Below the pieces are notes generated by a model that saw nothing but the letters and a program-made list of their open reading frames with translations, did not search any database and had not been told where the DNA came from. A program made the position numbers and the translations under genes. A stretch of DNA of 46,587 nt from Vicinamibacteria bacterium (lineage in GTDB: Bacteria > Acidobacteriota > Vicinamibacteria > Fen-336 > JAGNNV01): NCBI GenBank assembly GCA_019694155.1, contig JAIBCN010000244.1:1-46587 (forward strand), given 5' to 3'. Of this stretch, positions 13,524 through 22,941 are shown piece by piece; position 1 is the first letter of the stretch, and every line of letters begins with the position of its first letter.

Positions 13524-15433
13524 CACAGCGGTCTTCGCTCGATCCACTCGGCGTGCCACGCCGCGAGATTCAGGAGCAGCCAGAGATGAACGGCGTTGCG
13601 TCTCGGGTTCTCCCGGTGCGCGGCCCATAGCCCCGCGACCGCATCCTCCTTCAGGCAGCCCCCGCGGACGATCGGGCTCTCGAGGAGCGCCTTGCGCATG
13701 AACGGCTCGCCCAGTTCCGCGAACCATCGTGCGACCGGCGCCGGGAACCCCACTTTCGGCCGGGCCAGAAGCGGGGGGGGGAGGAGGTCGCGGACCGCGT
13801 GCTTGAGAAGACCCTTGAGGCCGCGCTCCAGCTTCAGCGATTGCGGGAGGGGCAGCACGAATTCCACGAGCTCGTGGTCGAGGAACGGCACGCGGCCTTC
13901 GATCGAGTTCGCCATGCCCATCTTGTCGACCCGCATCAGGAGGAGCTCGGGGAGGCGCTGTCTCAATTCGAGGTCGGTCATGCGCGAGAGCATGTCGAAG
14001 TCGCTCCGGGCCCGCGCGAGCGCCCCCTTCGCCAGGATGTTCCCCACGCCGCAATCCCCGTGCGCCGGAAGGAGGACATCGGCGACCTCTTCGGCGCTGA
14101 AAACCACGGCGCCGCCCAGGAAGGTGGGGGTGGCGGAGGCGCGCCGGGAGAGCAGCCGGCGCAGATCAGGAGCGCGGTCGATCGCCCCGAGCGACTTCGC
14201 GAAGAGGCCGGAGGCGGCGCGCACGGGCCCCGCGCCGAAGAGGCCGGCGAGGCGCTGGAAGCGGGTGTCTTCTTCGAGATAGGGCAGGTACCAGGGATAT
14301 CCGCAGAAGAGCTCATCGGCGCCTTCGCCGAGCTGGACAACCTTGATGCCGGAGTCGCGAGCGAGGCGCGACACGTAGTGCAGCGGTACGCAGACCGGGT
14401 CGCCCAGGGGTTCATCCTGGGCCACGACCAGCCGCGGCAGGAATGCCGCCACTTCCTTCGCGCCGACGATCACCTCGCGGTGCTCCGTCCCGAACTGATC
14501 CGAAACCTGGCGGGCGAAGCGCCGCTCATCGAGATCGACGGCATCCTCGTAGCCGACGGAGAATGTCTTGATGTGGGAGGCTCCGGCTTCCGCCATCAGG
14601 GCGACCACCGCGCTCGAGTCGACGCCGCCGGACAGGAAGGCGCCGATCGGCACATCGGCCATGCAACGCCGCCGCACGGCCAGGGCCACGAGCCGCCGGG
14701 TCTCCGCAGCGGCCTCCTCGAAGCCCACGGAACGCGCCGCGGGAGCGCTTGCCGGATCCCAGTAGGCCCGAGGTTCTCCCGCGCCCGCGCGCGTGATCTC
14801 GAGCAGATGGCCGGGAGGGAGTTTGCGGATACCCTCGAAGCAGGTCCGCGGCGACGGCGTCGCCATGAAGGTCAGGAACGAGCCGACGCCCTCCCAGTCG
14901 ACGGTTCGCGCGACCTCGGGGTGGGCGAGCAGCGACTTGATCTCGGAGGCGAAGAGGAAGAGGCCGTTCCGATTCCAGTAGTAGAGGGGTTTGACGCCCA
15001 GGCGGTCGCGGGCGACGAGAAGCCGCTCGGTCTCCCTCGCCCAGACGGCCACCGCGAACTTCCCGTGGAGTTCGCGAACTCCGTCCGCCCCCGCCTCCTC
15101 GATCAGGTGGAGCGCGGCTTCCGCGTCGCTCCTTCCGGTGAAACGATGACCTCGTTCGACAAGCCCCTGGCGCAGTTCGAGATGGTTGTAGATCTCGCCG
15201 TTGAGCATCAGGGTGAAGCGATCCCCTTCGGACGACATGGGCTGATGGCCCGCGGGCGAGAGGTCCACGATGGAGAGGCGCCGGAAGGAGAACCCGGCCG
15301 CGCCCGACGGGTCCACGAAGAGGCCCTCATCGTCGGGGCCGCGGTGCGGCATGGCGTCGGACATCGATCGGAGGGCGGCCGCGTCGACCGCGGAAGCGCG
15401 TCCCCAGCCGAAGGCGCCGGCGATTCCGCACAT
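13520..15433 (-). CDS. asnB: Glutamine-dependent asparagine synthetase-like amidotransferase
   Basis: The 637-aa protein starts MCGIAG, with Cys2 exposed as the class II glutaminase nucleophile, followed by PHRGPDDEG and the NGEIYNH substrate loop. The synthetase half has the PP-loop SGGVDSS (268-274). Housekeeping AsnB makes asparagine from aspartate, ATP and glutamine. Paralogues inside polysaccharide operons, as here between a glycosyltransferase (3 nt upstream) and a heparinase-like gene (4-nt overlap downstream), often amidate sugar acids instead. Which applies cannot be decided from the sequence, so the gene symbol only denotes the family. Confidence 0.9.
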   Translation of the reverse strand: MCGIAGAFGWGRASAVDAAALRSMSDAMPHRGPDDEGLFVDPSGAAGFSFRRLSIVDLSPAGHQPMSSEGDRFTLMLNGEIYNHLELRQGLVERGHRFTGRSDAEAALHLIEEAGADGVRELHGKFAVAVWARETERLLVARDRLGVKPLYYWNRNGLFLFASEIKSLLAHPEVARTVDWEGVGSFLTFMATPSPRTCFEGIRKLPPGHLLEITRAGAGEPRAYWDPASAPAARSVGFEEAAAETRRLVALAVRRRCMADVPIGAFLSGGVDSSAVVALMAEAGASHIKTFSVGYEDAVDLDERRFARQVSDQFGTEHREVIVGAKEVAAFLPRLVVAQDEPLGDPVCVPLHYVSRLARDSGIKVVQLGEGADELFCGYPWYLPYLEEDTRFQRLAGLFGAGPVRAASGLFAKSLGAIDRAPDLRRLLSRRASATPTFLGGAVVFSAEEVADVLLPAHGDCGVGNILAKGALARARSDFDMLSRMTDLELRQRLPELLLMRVDKMGMANSIEGRVPFLDHELVEFVLPLPQSLKLERGLKGLLKHAVRDLLPPPLLARPKVGFPAPVARWFAELGEPFMRKALLESPIVRGGCLKEDAVAGLWAAHRENPRRNAVHLWLLLNLAAWHAEWIERRPLW

Positions 15434-15436
15434 GGG

Positions 15437-16621
15437 CTAGCGAGTCCCCCGGCCGGCGAGCCATGCCAGGATCTCGCCCGCGTTCCTTCGCCAGGTGTAG
15501 CGCTCGAGGACGGCGGTACGGGCGCGCGCGCCCATGTCACCCGACGCTTCGGGGGAGTCCAGCAGCCGCACGATGGCCGCGGCCAGACTATCGATATCGT
15601 CGGGCGGCACGAGGAGCCCGGTTTTCTCGTGCTCGATGACCTCGGCGATCTGGCCGAGGCGGCTTGCCACGATGCCCTTCCCCGCCGCCATGTATTCGAA
15701 GAGCTTGGTGGGCGACCCGATGAAGGGCTCCTTGCGATTCCATGAATGCGGAGCCACCAGAATGTCGCAGGCCGCGAGGTAGGGCGGCGCTTCCTGCTGG
15801 GGCACGAGGCCGGTGAAGACGGCCGCGTGCGCCGCGCCAAGGCTTCGGCAGAGTTCCTGCGCGGGCGCTCGCCGCGCCCCATCGCCCACGAAGAGGAACC
15901 TCGCATTGGGATGGGTCTTGAGGACCAGGGGCATGGCCTTCACGAGGTTTTCGGCGCCGTGCCAGTCGCCGAACGTCCCCACGAAGCCCACGACCGGCGC
16001 GTCTCCAAGGCCGCGGGCCGTCCGCACCGACTCGCCGGAGAGCCCCGGCGGAAATCGGTCAGGGTCGACGCCGTTTGATTGGGTCAGGATCCGCGATTCG
16101 GTCACGCCCGCGGCTTCGAGCTGGGCGGAAACAGCGGCGGAGATGGCGACGCAGAGGTCGGCGCCTCGCAGCACGGCCGCTTCGGTCTTCCGGATCAGCG
16201 GCCACACGATCAGCCGTCTCCAGCCGTGAAACTCGTTCGAGAACCACTCGGCCAGGCCGTTCACCTCGAGCACGCACGGCTTTCCCGTGAGCCTCGCCAG
16301 CCGCACGGGCGCGTCGCTCATGAGCGAGTATCGCGCGTAGATCAACTCCGGTGCGGGGTCGGGTCGATCGCGGACATGCTCGACTACCGAGTGCGTGTAC
16401 CGCAGGGGCGCGAAGGGGCGCTTCCATCGGGGCGAGGCCGACTCGGCGCGCGGTCCCTCCCAGGCCCGTTCGTCGAGGCCGGGGAGAGGCTCCGGTCCGA
16501 TCGATCTCACCTCGTAGCCGCAGCTTGCGAAGCCCTGGATCATGCCGGCCGCATGAGCGAGCGACCCTCCCGCGATCACGCCGGGCCACAGGTCCGTTCT
16601 CAGATGAATAATGGAGGGCAC
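15437..16621 (-). CDS. Glycosyltransferase family 4
   Basis: The 394-aa GT-B enzyme starts at GTG 16621 (PSIIHLRTDLWPG). N-terminal glycine-rich segment GGSLAHAAGM (18-27), interdomain VNGLAEWF, QSNGVD before the C-terminal Rossmann half, VVGFVGTFGDWHGAENLV, FVGDG, and GSPTKLFEYMAAGKGIVAS as the donor-binding motif are all typical of GT4. It is the first gene of the five-gene leftward operon and faces the methyltransferase gene across an 86-nt divergent promoter region. Confidence 0.9.
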   Translation of the reverse strand: MPSIIHLRTDLWPGVIAGGSLAHAAGMIQGFASCGYEVRSIGPEPLPGLDERAWEGPRAESASPRWKRPFAPLRYTHSVVEHVRDRPDPAPELIYARYSLMSDAPVRLARLTGKPCVLEVNGLAEWFSNEFHGWRRLIVWPLIRKTEAAVLRGADLCVAISAAVSAQLEAAGVTESRILTQSNGVDPDRFPPGLSGESVRTARGLGDAPVVGFVGTFGDWHGAENLVKAMPLVLKTHPNARFLFVGDGARRAPAQELCRSLGAAHAAVFTGLVPQQEAPPYLAACDILVAPHSWNRKEPFIGSPTKLFEYMAAGKGIVASRLGQIAEVIEHEKTGLLVPPDDIDSLAAAIVRLLDSPEASGDMGARARTAVLERYTWRRNAGEILAWLAGRGTR

Positions 16622-16633
16622 GCGGTCAGAAGG

Positions 16634-16662
16634 TCGATCAGGGCTCTGTCGCCCAATATACT
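16634..16662 (+). promoter_or_regulatory. Divergent promoter region between GT4 operon and methyltransferase
   Basis: The 86-nt gap between the divergent starts (16621 and 16708) holds TATACT at 16657-16662 on the plus strand; the sequence 17 bp upstream (TCGATC) is a poor -35. The same AT-rich island reads TATATT on the minus strand, so the two -10 elements may overlap and compete. Confidence 0.35.
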
Positions 16663-16707
16663 TTGAGGCCGCTCCGATGCCCCTCAGGGCGACGCCCCCA
16701 ACCGCCC

Positions 16708-17493
16708 ATGGTCCCCGACAAGATCCGCCGACAGGATGTCCAGAATTTCTGGGAGCGCCACCCGGTGGCGGCGGCGAGCATCCCCGAAACTCCGGGCACT
16801 GCCCGGTACTTCCAGGGCTTCGACCGGCTGCGGGAGGCCATGGAACCCGCGGCCCTGGCCTCGCGCGTCTACGATTTCCCGGCCTTTTCCGGGAAGCGGG
16901 TGCTTGACGTGGGAGCGGGCAATGGCTTCGTCATGTCCCGCTATGCCCGGGCGGGGGCTCTCGCGTTCGGGGTCGAACTGACCGCCCGGGGCGTCGACCT
17001 GTGCCGCCGTCGTTTCGCGGTCGAGGGAGTCCGCGCCTTCGTGACTCAGGGCGACGCCGAGAACCTCCCCTTCGCCGACGCGTCCTTCGATGCCGTCACC
17101 TCGATGGGGGTCTTGCACCATGTCCCCCGCCCGGAGCGCGCGATCGACGAGATCCACCGCGTCTTGAAACCCGGGGGTCAGCTGACCCTGATGCTCTATC
17201 ACCGCAACTCCGCCATGTACCGCCTTCGCTTTCCGCTGATGCGCCTGCTCAAGGGGAAGTCGCTCGCCGAGCAGGTCAACGAGGTCGATGGCGAGGGGAA
17301 TCCGAAGGGGCTCGTCTTCTCCCGCCGTGAGGCGCATGCATTCGTGCACCGCTTCTCCGCGGTGGAGACCTTCGTCGGCCTTCTGGAGCCCTGGATGGTC
17401 GCGCCGGGCTTCTCGCGTGTGGCGAAGGAAGCCTGGCTTCGGCCGCTGGCATCGAGGCTCGGCTGGTTCCTCTATGTGAAGGCGCGTCGCTGA
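16708..17493 (+). CDS. Class I SAM-dependent methyltransferase
   Basis: From ATG 16708 the protein is 261 aa. Motif I VLDVGAGNGFVMSRYARAG, GVELT after it, then GDAENLPFADASFDAV and GVLHHVPRPERAIDEIHRVL, and LKPGGQL mark a UbiE/COQ5-type small-molecule methyltransferase. It begins with FWERHPV, a start common to methyltransferases of polysaccharide clusters. It is the only plus-strand gene in the polysaccharide locus, converging with the STN-domain gene 26 nt beyond its stop. A sugar methyl group is a plausible product, from context. Confidence 0.88.
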   Translation: MVPDKIRRQDVQNFWERHPVAAASIPETPGTARYFQGFDRLREAMEPAALASRVYDFPAFSGKRVLDVGAGNGFVMSRYARAGALAFGVELTARGVDLCRRRFAVEGVRAFVTQGDAENLPFADASFDAVTSMGVLHHVPRPERAIDEIHRVLKPGGQLTLMLYHRNSAMYRLRFPLMRLLKGKSLAEQVNEVDGEGNPKGLVFSRREAHAFVHRFSAVETFVGLLEPWMVAPGFSRVAKEAWLRPLASRLGWFLYVKARR

Positions 17494-17519
17494 GACGCGG
17501 GCTTGCCGTGGGTCCGAGG

Positions 17520-18290
17520 TTACGACTGCGGCGTCGGCTTGGGTTTGGGCTGAGGAACGTTCGGCGGGACGGGCGCGCCCTTGGTGGGGACCGGTGCGGG
17601 GGTGCTGGCGGTCGTGGGTACGAGTACCGCGTTTGGCTGAGCGGTCTCGGCCCCGTGATAGCTCTCTGCGAGCACCTCGGGCCCCGCCGCCACCGCGTTC
17701 GGGGGAATCAGGCCCGGGGTCATGGGGACGTAGGGAGGGGGGACCTTGTACATCTTCATGCCGTCTCCCATGTCAATCAAATCGTCTTCCGAGGGCGGCT
17801 CCTTGTCTTTGCGCGGCTCAGGCTCGGCCTCGGGAGCCGCGGGCTCCTCGGCCCGGATCTCGGACGCCGCTTCCTGCGCCTCCGGCGCGTGGGTGGCGGC
17901 GCGCGAAGCGGTGTCGACGGGCAGAGCCGACTTGAAGTCCACCACCACGATCCGCTTGATCGACTTCCCAGGCCCTTCGGCCAGAGCGAAGTTCAAGTTG
18001 AGGTCTTCGAGGAATTTCGTCATGGCGGCCAGGCAGGTTTTGCCTTCGATGGCGCCCGCCTTGACCCCCAGTCTGGCGACGCTCGGGTTGCCGAAGGACA
18101 CCTCGAATCCCTTCTCCTTGCCCAGAGTGGTGAGGGCATTTTGAAGAGTCCCGGCCTTGAGCCGAAGCCCGGAGCAAGTCGCCGTCGCGGGCGCTGCTTC
18201 CGCGCAGACTGCGCCCAAACCGATCGCGACCATGGCGAATGCCACCGAGGCTTTCCGGGGCATGCGTGTTTCAAGCGTGACTTTCTTCAT
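17520..18290 (-). CDS. Secreted STN-domain protein with proline-rich tail
   Basis: The ATG at 18288-18290 follows an AAGAAGAGG site. The 256-aa protein has a Sec signal peptide (basic MKKVTLETRMPRKAS, hydrophobic stretch, cleavage probably near AEAAPA) and an STN (secretin/TonB short N-terminal) domain at about residues 40-120, with the typical LRLKAGTLQNALTTLGKEKG start. The remainder is disordered, Glu/Pro/Ala-rich, ending in PQPKPKPTPQS. STN domains usually head outer-membrane secretins or TonB-dependent receptors, but no barrel or secretin core follows. It may be a periplasmic adaptor for an export system. The gene is 67 nt downstream of the GT39-like gene upstream of it. Confidence 0.75.
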   Translation of the reverse strand: MKKVTLETRMPRKASVAFAMVAIGLGAVCAEAAPATATCSGLRLKAGTLQNALTTLGKEKGFEVSFGNPSVARLGVKAGAIEGKTCLAAMTKFLEDLNLNFALAEGPGKSIKRIVVVDFKSALPVDTASRAATHAPEAQEAASEIRAEEPAAPEAEPEPRKDKEPPSEDDLIDMGDGMKMYKVPPPYVPMTPGLIPPNAVAAGPEVLAESYHGAETAQPNAVLVPTTASTPAPVPTKGAPVPPNVPQPKPKPTPQS

Positions 18291-18357
18291 GAGGGCCTCT
18301 TCTTCGAAAGAGCGTAGCACAGCGTTTCGGCGCCCCCGGAACCTCTCTCGCGGGGCG

Positions 18358-20487
18358 TCAGCGCTTGCCGGCCCGGCATGAGTCGCCGTTCCCGTTGAGG
18401 CATTCCAGAAGCGCAGCCGGATAGGGAACCGGATCCTGTTCCTTCCCTTTCGACATGATGGGAAGAGGCGCGATCCGGTAAGCCATCACGCCCAGGACCT
18501 GCTCCTCCTCGGCGGGTTCGGGACTGAGCAGACCCACGTGAATCGGGCCGCCCGGATGGTCGACCACCTGATAGGTGACGAGTCCCCGGGGAAACCGCGG
18601 CGTGCTCGACAGGATGTCGTTCGAGCCTTTGACCGATCGCGCCGAAGACGCGACGACACAGCCCGAGACGCGCGCGGGGCGCGCGCCCCGGACTTCGATA
18701 AGGTACGTCCCCGGGGCAAGCGCGGTTGTCCAGGCGCTTCGTGCCCGGGCTTCGATGGTCTGGCTCGGATCGGTGGGGCGAGGCAGGGTTACGAGCATCT
18801 CCTCCTCTGGCGCGAGGGCGTAGCCCCGGTCACGTGCCCGCCGCTGCCACAGGCCCTCGATCGTCCATACGGCCAGCTCGGGTCGGGGCTCCTCCCCCGT
18901 CTCCGGCTCGACCCGCACGTAGACGAGGGTCGAGCGATAGGGGGGCGCCGAGACGATGCGGATCAGGCGGAATGAACTGTCGCGGAAGAGCCAGGGCGTC
19001 GTGTTGAAGGCGCCGCCGAAGTTTCGTCGCGACCCGCGCGCGGCGGGCACGAAGAGACGCGGATCCGCCTCGGCCTGCGCATGCAGACATTCCGCCTCCC
19101 ATTCTTTCTCCAGGAGCACCAGGAAGTCGGGGGAAAGCCGGTCGCGGAACCGGGGGAGGAATCGCTCGGTCAGGATGGCCGCATGCGCGCTCTCCACCCA
19201 GTTCCGCCGGCCCAGGGCGAAGATGGCTTCGCCCTGAACGCGCGCGCTTTCGGGGATGTCCGCGCGCACGGCGTCGATGTATTCGCGATAGGGCACGTTG
19301 AGGGTGGCGGGGGTCTCCCAGCGTCCGGGCTGCGACTTGATCATCATCAGCGCCACCAGGGGAAGGGCGAGGCCAGAGAGCGCGGGCAGGCCGTGCGCCA
19401 TTCTCACGATGATGGCGGTGATCGACCACAGGAAGAGAAGCTGGACGAGTATCTCGTAGCCCTCGTGCGTGTTTCGAAAGACGCCGAGGCTCAGTACGTA
19501 GGCGGCAAACCCCGTGCCCGGGAGAAGCGTGATCCAGGCTGCGGGGGTCGGGCGCCGCACGAAGAAGAGGACATCGATCGCGACCAGGACCAGGAGGACG
19601 GCGGCCGCGGTCTGCGCCCGGCCGGGGGCCAGTCCCACGAACGTGAGGTGGTGATCGATCGAGCCCCAGAAACCGAAGGTGGGTCCGACCTTCCTGATGA
19701 ACGTCGGGTAGAGAAGATAGAGATTGAGGATGGCGCCCGGCCGGAAGCCGGACGCCGCGATGAGCCCGAAGCCGGGGATGGCCAGTCCGGAAACCCAGGA
19801 GAGGGCAAGCCGGCGAAACGCGCCCCAGCGGCGAGCGGGCTCCTCCACCCACGCGGCGCCGACGATGACGGCCAGCGACCAGGGCAGGAGAGCGGCCACG
19901 ATCGGGTGATTCGTGACCGCCATGCCCACGCTCAATCCGAGGCCCAGGGCCGGCCAGAGGCGCGCTCCGCTTGTCACCATCAACCTCGCGCACAGGAGGG
20001 CGGCGGAGGCGGCGATCGAACCGAAGATGTCGGGGCGGGCCATCGGCCACTGGTGATAGTGAAACGAGAGCAGGGCGCCGCAGCCATAGATCGCGGAGGC
20101 GAACGCGCGATCGCGCCCCTTGAAGAAGAACGAAGCCAGGAGGACCGACAGCATCACTCCCAGAAGGTGCGGCCAGCGATGGATCTCGTACGAGGTTCCG
20201 AAGATCCAGTCGACCGCGGCGCTGAACATGAAATACCACGGGCCGTAGTTGAAGAAGTGCTCGTTCTGCGAAACGAAGGCCAGGGTGTGGAACGGGATGG
20301 CGTCGAAACCGAGCCGCCCCTCGCGAGCGAGATTGGCGGACACCGTGGCCAGGGCGTCGTCGAAGGCGAGCGCGGGCGCCCGTCCGACGGTAAGCGAGAA
20401 CTTGTGGGTGACGAAGAGGCCCACCGCGATGAGAAGGGCGATGGCCGCCCCCCGGGTCGCGGTCTGGAATCGCGAATCAGCGCTCAT
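18358..20487 (-). CDS. Polytopic membrane protein, GT39-like glycosyltransferase
   Basis: The 709-aa protein starts at ATG 20487 and overlaps the end of the upstream gene by 11 nt. About 10-12 hydrophobic segments occupy residues 10-410. An Asp-Asp pair just after the first one (LAFDDALATV) matches the acidic motif of GT-C enzymes such as GT39/GT83 polyprenyl-phosphate-sugar transferases. The last 300 residues are soluble, probably periplasmic, with a beta-rich part near the end (GTYLIEVRGARPARVSG). It likely transfers a sugar from a lipid carrier to a glycan or protein outside the membrane. Confidence 0.75.
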   Translation of the reverse strand: MSADSRFQTATRGAAIALLIAVGLFVTHKFSLTVGRAPALAFDDALATVSANLAREGRLGFDAIPFHTLAFVSQNEHFFNYGPWYFMFSAAVDWIFGTSYEIHRWPHLLGVMLSVLLASFFFKGRDRAFASAIYGCGALLSFHYHQWPMARPDIFGSIAASAALLCARLMVTSGARLWPALGLGLSVGMAVTNHPIVAALLPWSLAVIVGAAWVEEPARRWGAFRRLALSWVSGLAIPGFGLIAASGFRPGAILNLYLLYPTFIRKVGPTFGFWGSIDHHLTFVGLAPGRAQTAAAVLLVLVAIDVLFFVRRPTPAAWITLLPGTGFAAYVLSLGVFRNTHEGYEILVQLLFLWSITAIIVRMAHGLPALSGLALPLVALMMIKSQPGRWETPATLNVPYREYIDAVRADIPESARVQGEAIFALGRRNWVESAHAAILTERFLPRFRDRLSPDFLVLLEKEWEAECLHAQAEADPRLFVPAARGSRRNFGGAFNTTPWLFRDSSFRLIRIVSAPPYRSTLVYVRVEPETGEEPRPELAVWTIEGLWQRRARDRGYALAPEEEMLVTLPRPTDPSQTIEARARSAWTTALAPGTYLIEVRGARPARVSGCVVASSARSVKGSNDILSSTPRFPRGLVTYQVVDHPGGPIHVGLLSPEPAEEEQVLGVMAYRIAPLPIMSKGKEQDPVPYPAALLECLNGNGDSCRAGKR

Positions 20488-22231
20488 GGAAGATGCACAA
20501 GGGCAGGGGCGCAGTGTCGCAGGCCACGCGCGGTCCTTCAACCCCTTCGCCGTCAAGGGGGACGCGCGTGAGGGGCCGCGGCCGCGCGGGGTCCATGGAG
20601 GCGACCGCCACGCCGTCCGAACCGCCGCGGCGGAAGTAGTAGACCGCGTCTTTCTGTCCCTCGTCGAGGATGAGGAGCCCCGAGAGGGTGAGACCCTCGA
20701 GGATGCTCGAGAGAGCCGCGGTGCGCGCGCGTCGCGCCTCTTCCTTGCGGGCGGGTTCCACGGGAAGGCCGGCGCCCAGGTAGAAGTCGACATAGCTGCG
20801 TCGATATACGAGCGCGTCGTGGCCCCCGTCGCCGAGGCCGTACTGGACACGTTCGAGAAGCGAGGTGTTGCGGGAACCCGCGGCGATCCAGGCCTCCGTT
20901 GAACTCATGACCGTGTCCGCGGGGCGGATCCCCGCCGCCCGCGCCATTCCGGCCATAGCTGTCAGCTCGTCGTCCAGCGTTGGTATCGGGGGCGAGGCGA
21001 GCAGGCGTGAGGCGCTCAGGAGGCCGAAGGCGACGAAGGCCGCGGTCACGGCCGCGAATGGCAGCCGCCTCCAGACGGGGGCGTCGCCCGCCTCGGCGAG
21101 GCAGACGGCGGCGAAGGCGAGATGGATGTGAAAAGCGCCGTACAGGCCGTATGTCGTATTGGGCACGTAGGTGAAGGTGAAGGCGAGAAAGCCGAGCCCG
21201 AGGAGGGCGAGCCATGCGACGCCGTCGTTCTCCACGCGCCGGACGCGGACATGACGGTAGAGGAACCGCGCCACCATCGCCGCTTCCATCCAGAACAGGC
21301 ATCGGAGGAGCACCGCGAAGGGGCCCGGTTCCACCGGGAAACCGAGGTAGTCCGAGAACGAACTGTGTTGAATGGCGGCGAGGCGCGCCATGATCGTCTC
21401 GGGCAGTCCGAGGGGCTTGAGCCAGGACACACTCGTGAAGCCGGCGAGCCAGGACGTGAGGTCTTTCTCCCGCGCCTGGTACATGGCTCCGTTCGCGGCC
21501 GCGAAGGCGGCCAGGCTGTCGCGCTTCTCGTACATCCACCCGACCGTCGGAAGCGATCCCGCGACCGCCCCGAGGGCCCACCGGATCAGATCCTTCGGGC
21601 GGCGCGCGGCCACGAGGGTGATCACGGCGAGGCCCCCGTAGACCACGCCGAACGGATGCATCCCCGCGGCGAGAGCGGCGAGCAGGCCCGCCGCAAAGAG
21701 GGGCAGGCGTCGCGACGCAAGGCCGGCGTTTCCGCCCGCCGCGAGCAGCAGGGCCGAGAGAGCACCGAAGAAGAACGTCTCCTGCTCGAGCCGGGTGCTT
21801 CGCGCCGCTATCAGCACCACGGGCGCCATCGCGAGCGGGGCCAGGATGAGGGTCAAAGGCGGCGCCGGGATGAGAAAGCGCGAGCGCAGCCACAAGCCGG
21901 CGGACAAGACCACGAGAAGCACGAGAATGCCGGAGACGTACCGGCTGTGACCCGCCGAAAACCCCATGGCCTTCACGGCCACGCTTCGCAGCGCAAGCGC
22001 GGTGATCGGCGGGTAGGGCCGGAGCTCTTCCGAGCCGAACGACTCGCTCATGAACACCGGGTATCGCAGATCCCCGAAAGTCGCGAAGCGGTAGGGCACG
22101 TCGAGGAAGGCCCGCTCGTCGCCGTGGGGGCGGGGCAGTTCGTCCGCCCGGTAAAAGAAAAGAAAGGCGATGAGGGCCGCGAGGAGGGCCCCGATGAGCC
22201 GCGAAGCCGCGCGCGGAAAAGGGTCCTTCAC
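20477..22231 (-). CDS. Polytopic membrane protein, GT39-like glycosyltransferase
   Basis: The start GTG at 22231 overlaps the methyltransferase stop (GTGA); the product is 584 aa. After the first membrane helix comes PHGDERAFLDVPYRF, the Asp-Glu motif of GT39/PMT-like enzymes, then about ten further hydrophobic segments and a soluble C-terminal part of about 170 residues. It differs in sequence from the neighbouring GT39-like protein but has the same layout, so the pair may use two donors or act on successive steps. Confidence 0.8.
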   Translation of the reverse strand: MKDPFPRAASRLIGALLAALIAFLFFYRADELPRPHGDERAFLDVPYRFATFGDLRYPVFMSESFGSEELRPYPPITALALRSVAVKAMGFSAGHSRYVSGILVLLVVLSAGLWLRSRFLIPAPPLTLILAPLAMAPVVLIAARSTRLEQETFFFGALSALLLAAGGNAGLASRRLPLFAAGLLAALAAGMHPFGVVYGGLAVITLVAARRPKDLIRWALGAVAGSLPTVGWMYEKRDSLAAFAAANGAMYQAREKDLTSWLAGFTSVSWLKPLGLPETIMARLAAIQHSSFSDYLGFPVEPGPFAVLLRCLFWMEAAMVARFLYRHVRVRRVENDGVAWLALLGLGFLAFTFTYVPNTTYGLYGAFHIHLAFAAVCLAEAGDAPVWRRLPFAAVTAAFVAFGLLSASRLLASPPIPTLDDELTAMAGMARAAGIRPADTVMSSTEAWIAAGSRNTSLLERVQYGLGDGGHDALVYRRSYVDFYLGAGLPVEPARKEEARRARTAALSSILEGLTLSGLLILDEGQKDAVYYFRRGGSDGVAVASMDPARPRPLTRVPLDGEGVEGPRVACDTAPLPLCIFHER

Positions 22232-22935
22232 GGCCGCTTTTCGAACGCGAAGCAGGCGATCAGATTCAGGTCCTTCTGAGGCACGAAGGCCGGGTAGAAG
22301 CGCGCGGCCTTCAGGGTGAGACGGGGGTTCGCCTCGAGGCGCTCCCGCACCGCGGCGAGATCGTGCACGTGTTCGAAGGCGATGATCTTGTCGTAGTCGA
22401 GGCCGAACTCCTTCTGGAACACACGGCGGGTGGTGATTTCCCGGCCGAAGTTCCACAGGAAGCCGCCTTCGCAGGGCAGGGCGAGGACAAGGCGGCCGCC
22501 AGGCTTCAGGACCCGCGCTATCTCCGCGAGGGTGTCGTCGAGCCGCCGCATGTGCTCGAGGCTGTAGGTGGAGACGACACCGTCGAACCAGTCCGCCCGA
22601 AAGGGAAGCCGCGACGCATCGCACTGGACGCCGCGTCCACGGAATTTTTTCCACAGCGGATTCTCGAGGTGGCCGCTCTGGAACTCCGAGACGAAGTACT
22701 CACCCTCGTGGCTCGCGTTCAGCTGCGCGTGTTTCCCCACCCCCGCTCCGATCTCTAGCACGCGTCCGCGCGGGGTGTTCGCCACCACCCAGCGTCGCCC
22801 CAGGTTCTCGAAGAAACCCGCGAGCCCCTCGCCGCCTTCCTCCTGGACAGAGCGGACCCGTTCGAGGTAGCTCCGGATGTCGGGATCGTCGGCGGTGAGA
22901 TGACCGTAACGTCGCCGGGCCTCCGCCCAAAACAT
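22228..22935 (-). CDS. SAM-dependent methyltransferase
   Basis: The 235-aa protein has motif I VLEIGAGVGKHAQL, an acidic residue after it in FVSEFQSG, CDASRLPFRADWFDGVVSTYSLEHMRRLDDTLAEI and LKPGGRLVLALP, a standard class I methyltransferase of the Methyltransf_11 type. An N-terminal helical extension of about 50 residues precedes the fold. It lies 6 nt after the radical SAM gene and overlaps the GT39-like gene by 4 nt, so the three act together, presumably in decoration of a surface glycan. Confidence 0.88.
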   Translation of the reverse strand: MFWAEARRRYGHLTADDPDIRSYLERVRSVQEEGGEGLAGFFENLGRRWVVANTPRGRVLEIGAGVGKHAQLNASHEGEYFVSEFQSGHLENPLWKKFRGRGVQCDASRLPFRADWFDGVVSTYSLEHMRRLDDTLAEIARVLKPGGRLVLALPCEGGFLWNFGREITTRRVFQKEFGLDYDKIIAFEHVHDLAAVRERLEANPRLTLKAARFYPAFVPQKDLNLIACFAFEKRP

Positions 22936-22941
22936 GGCGCG

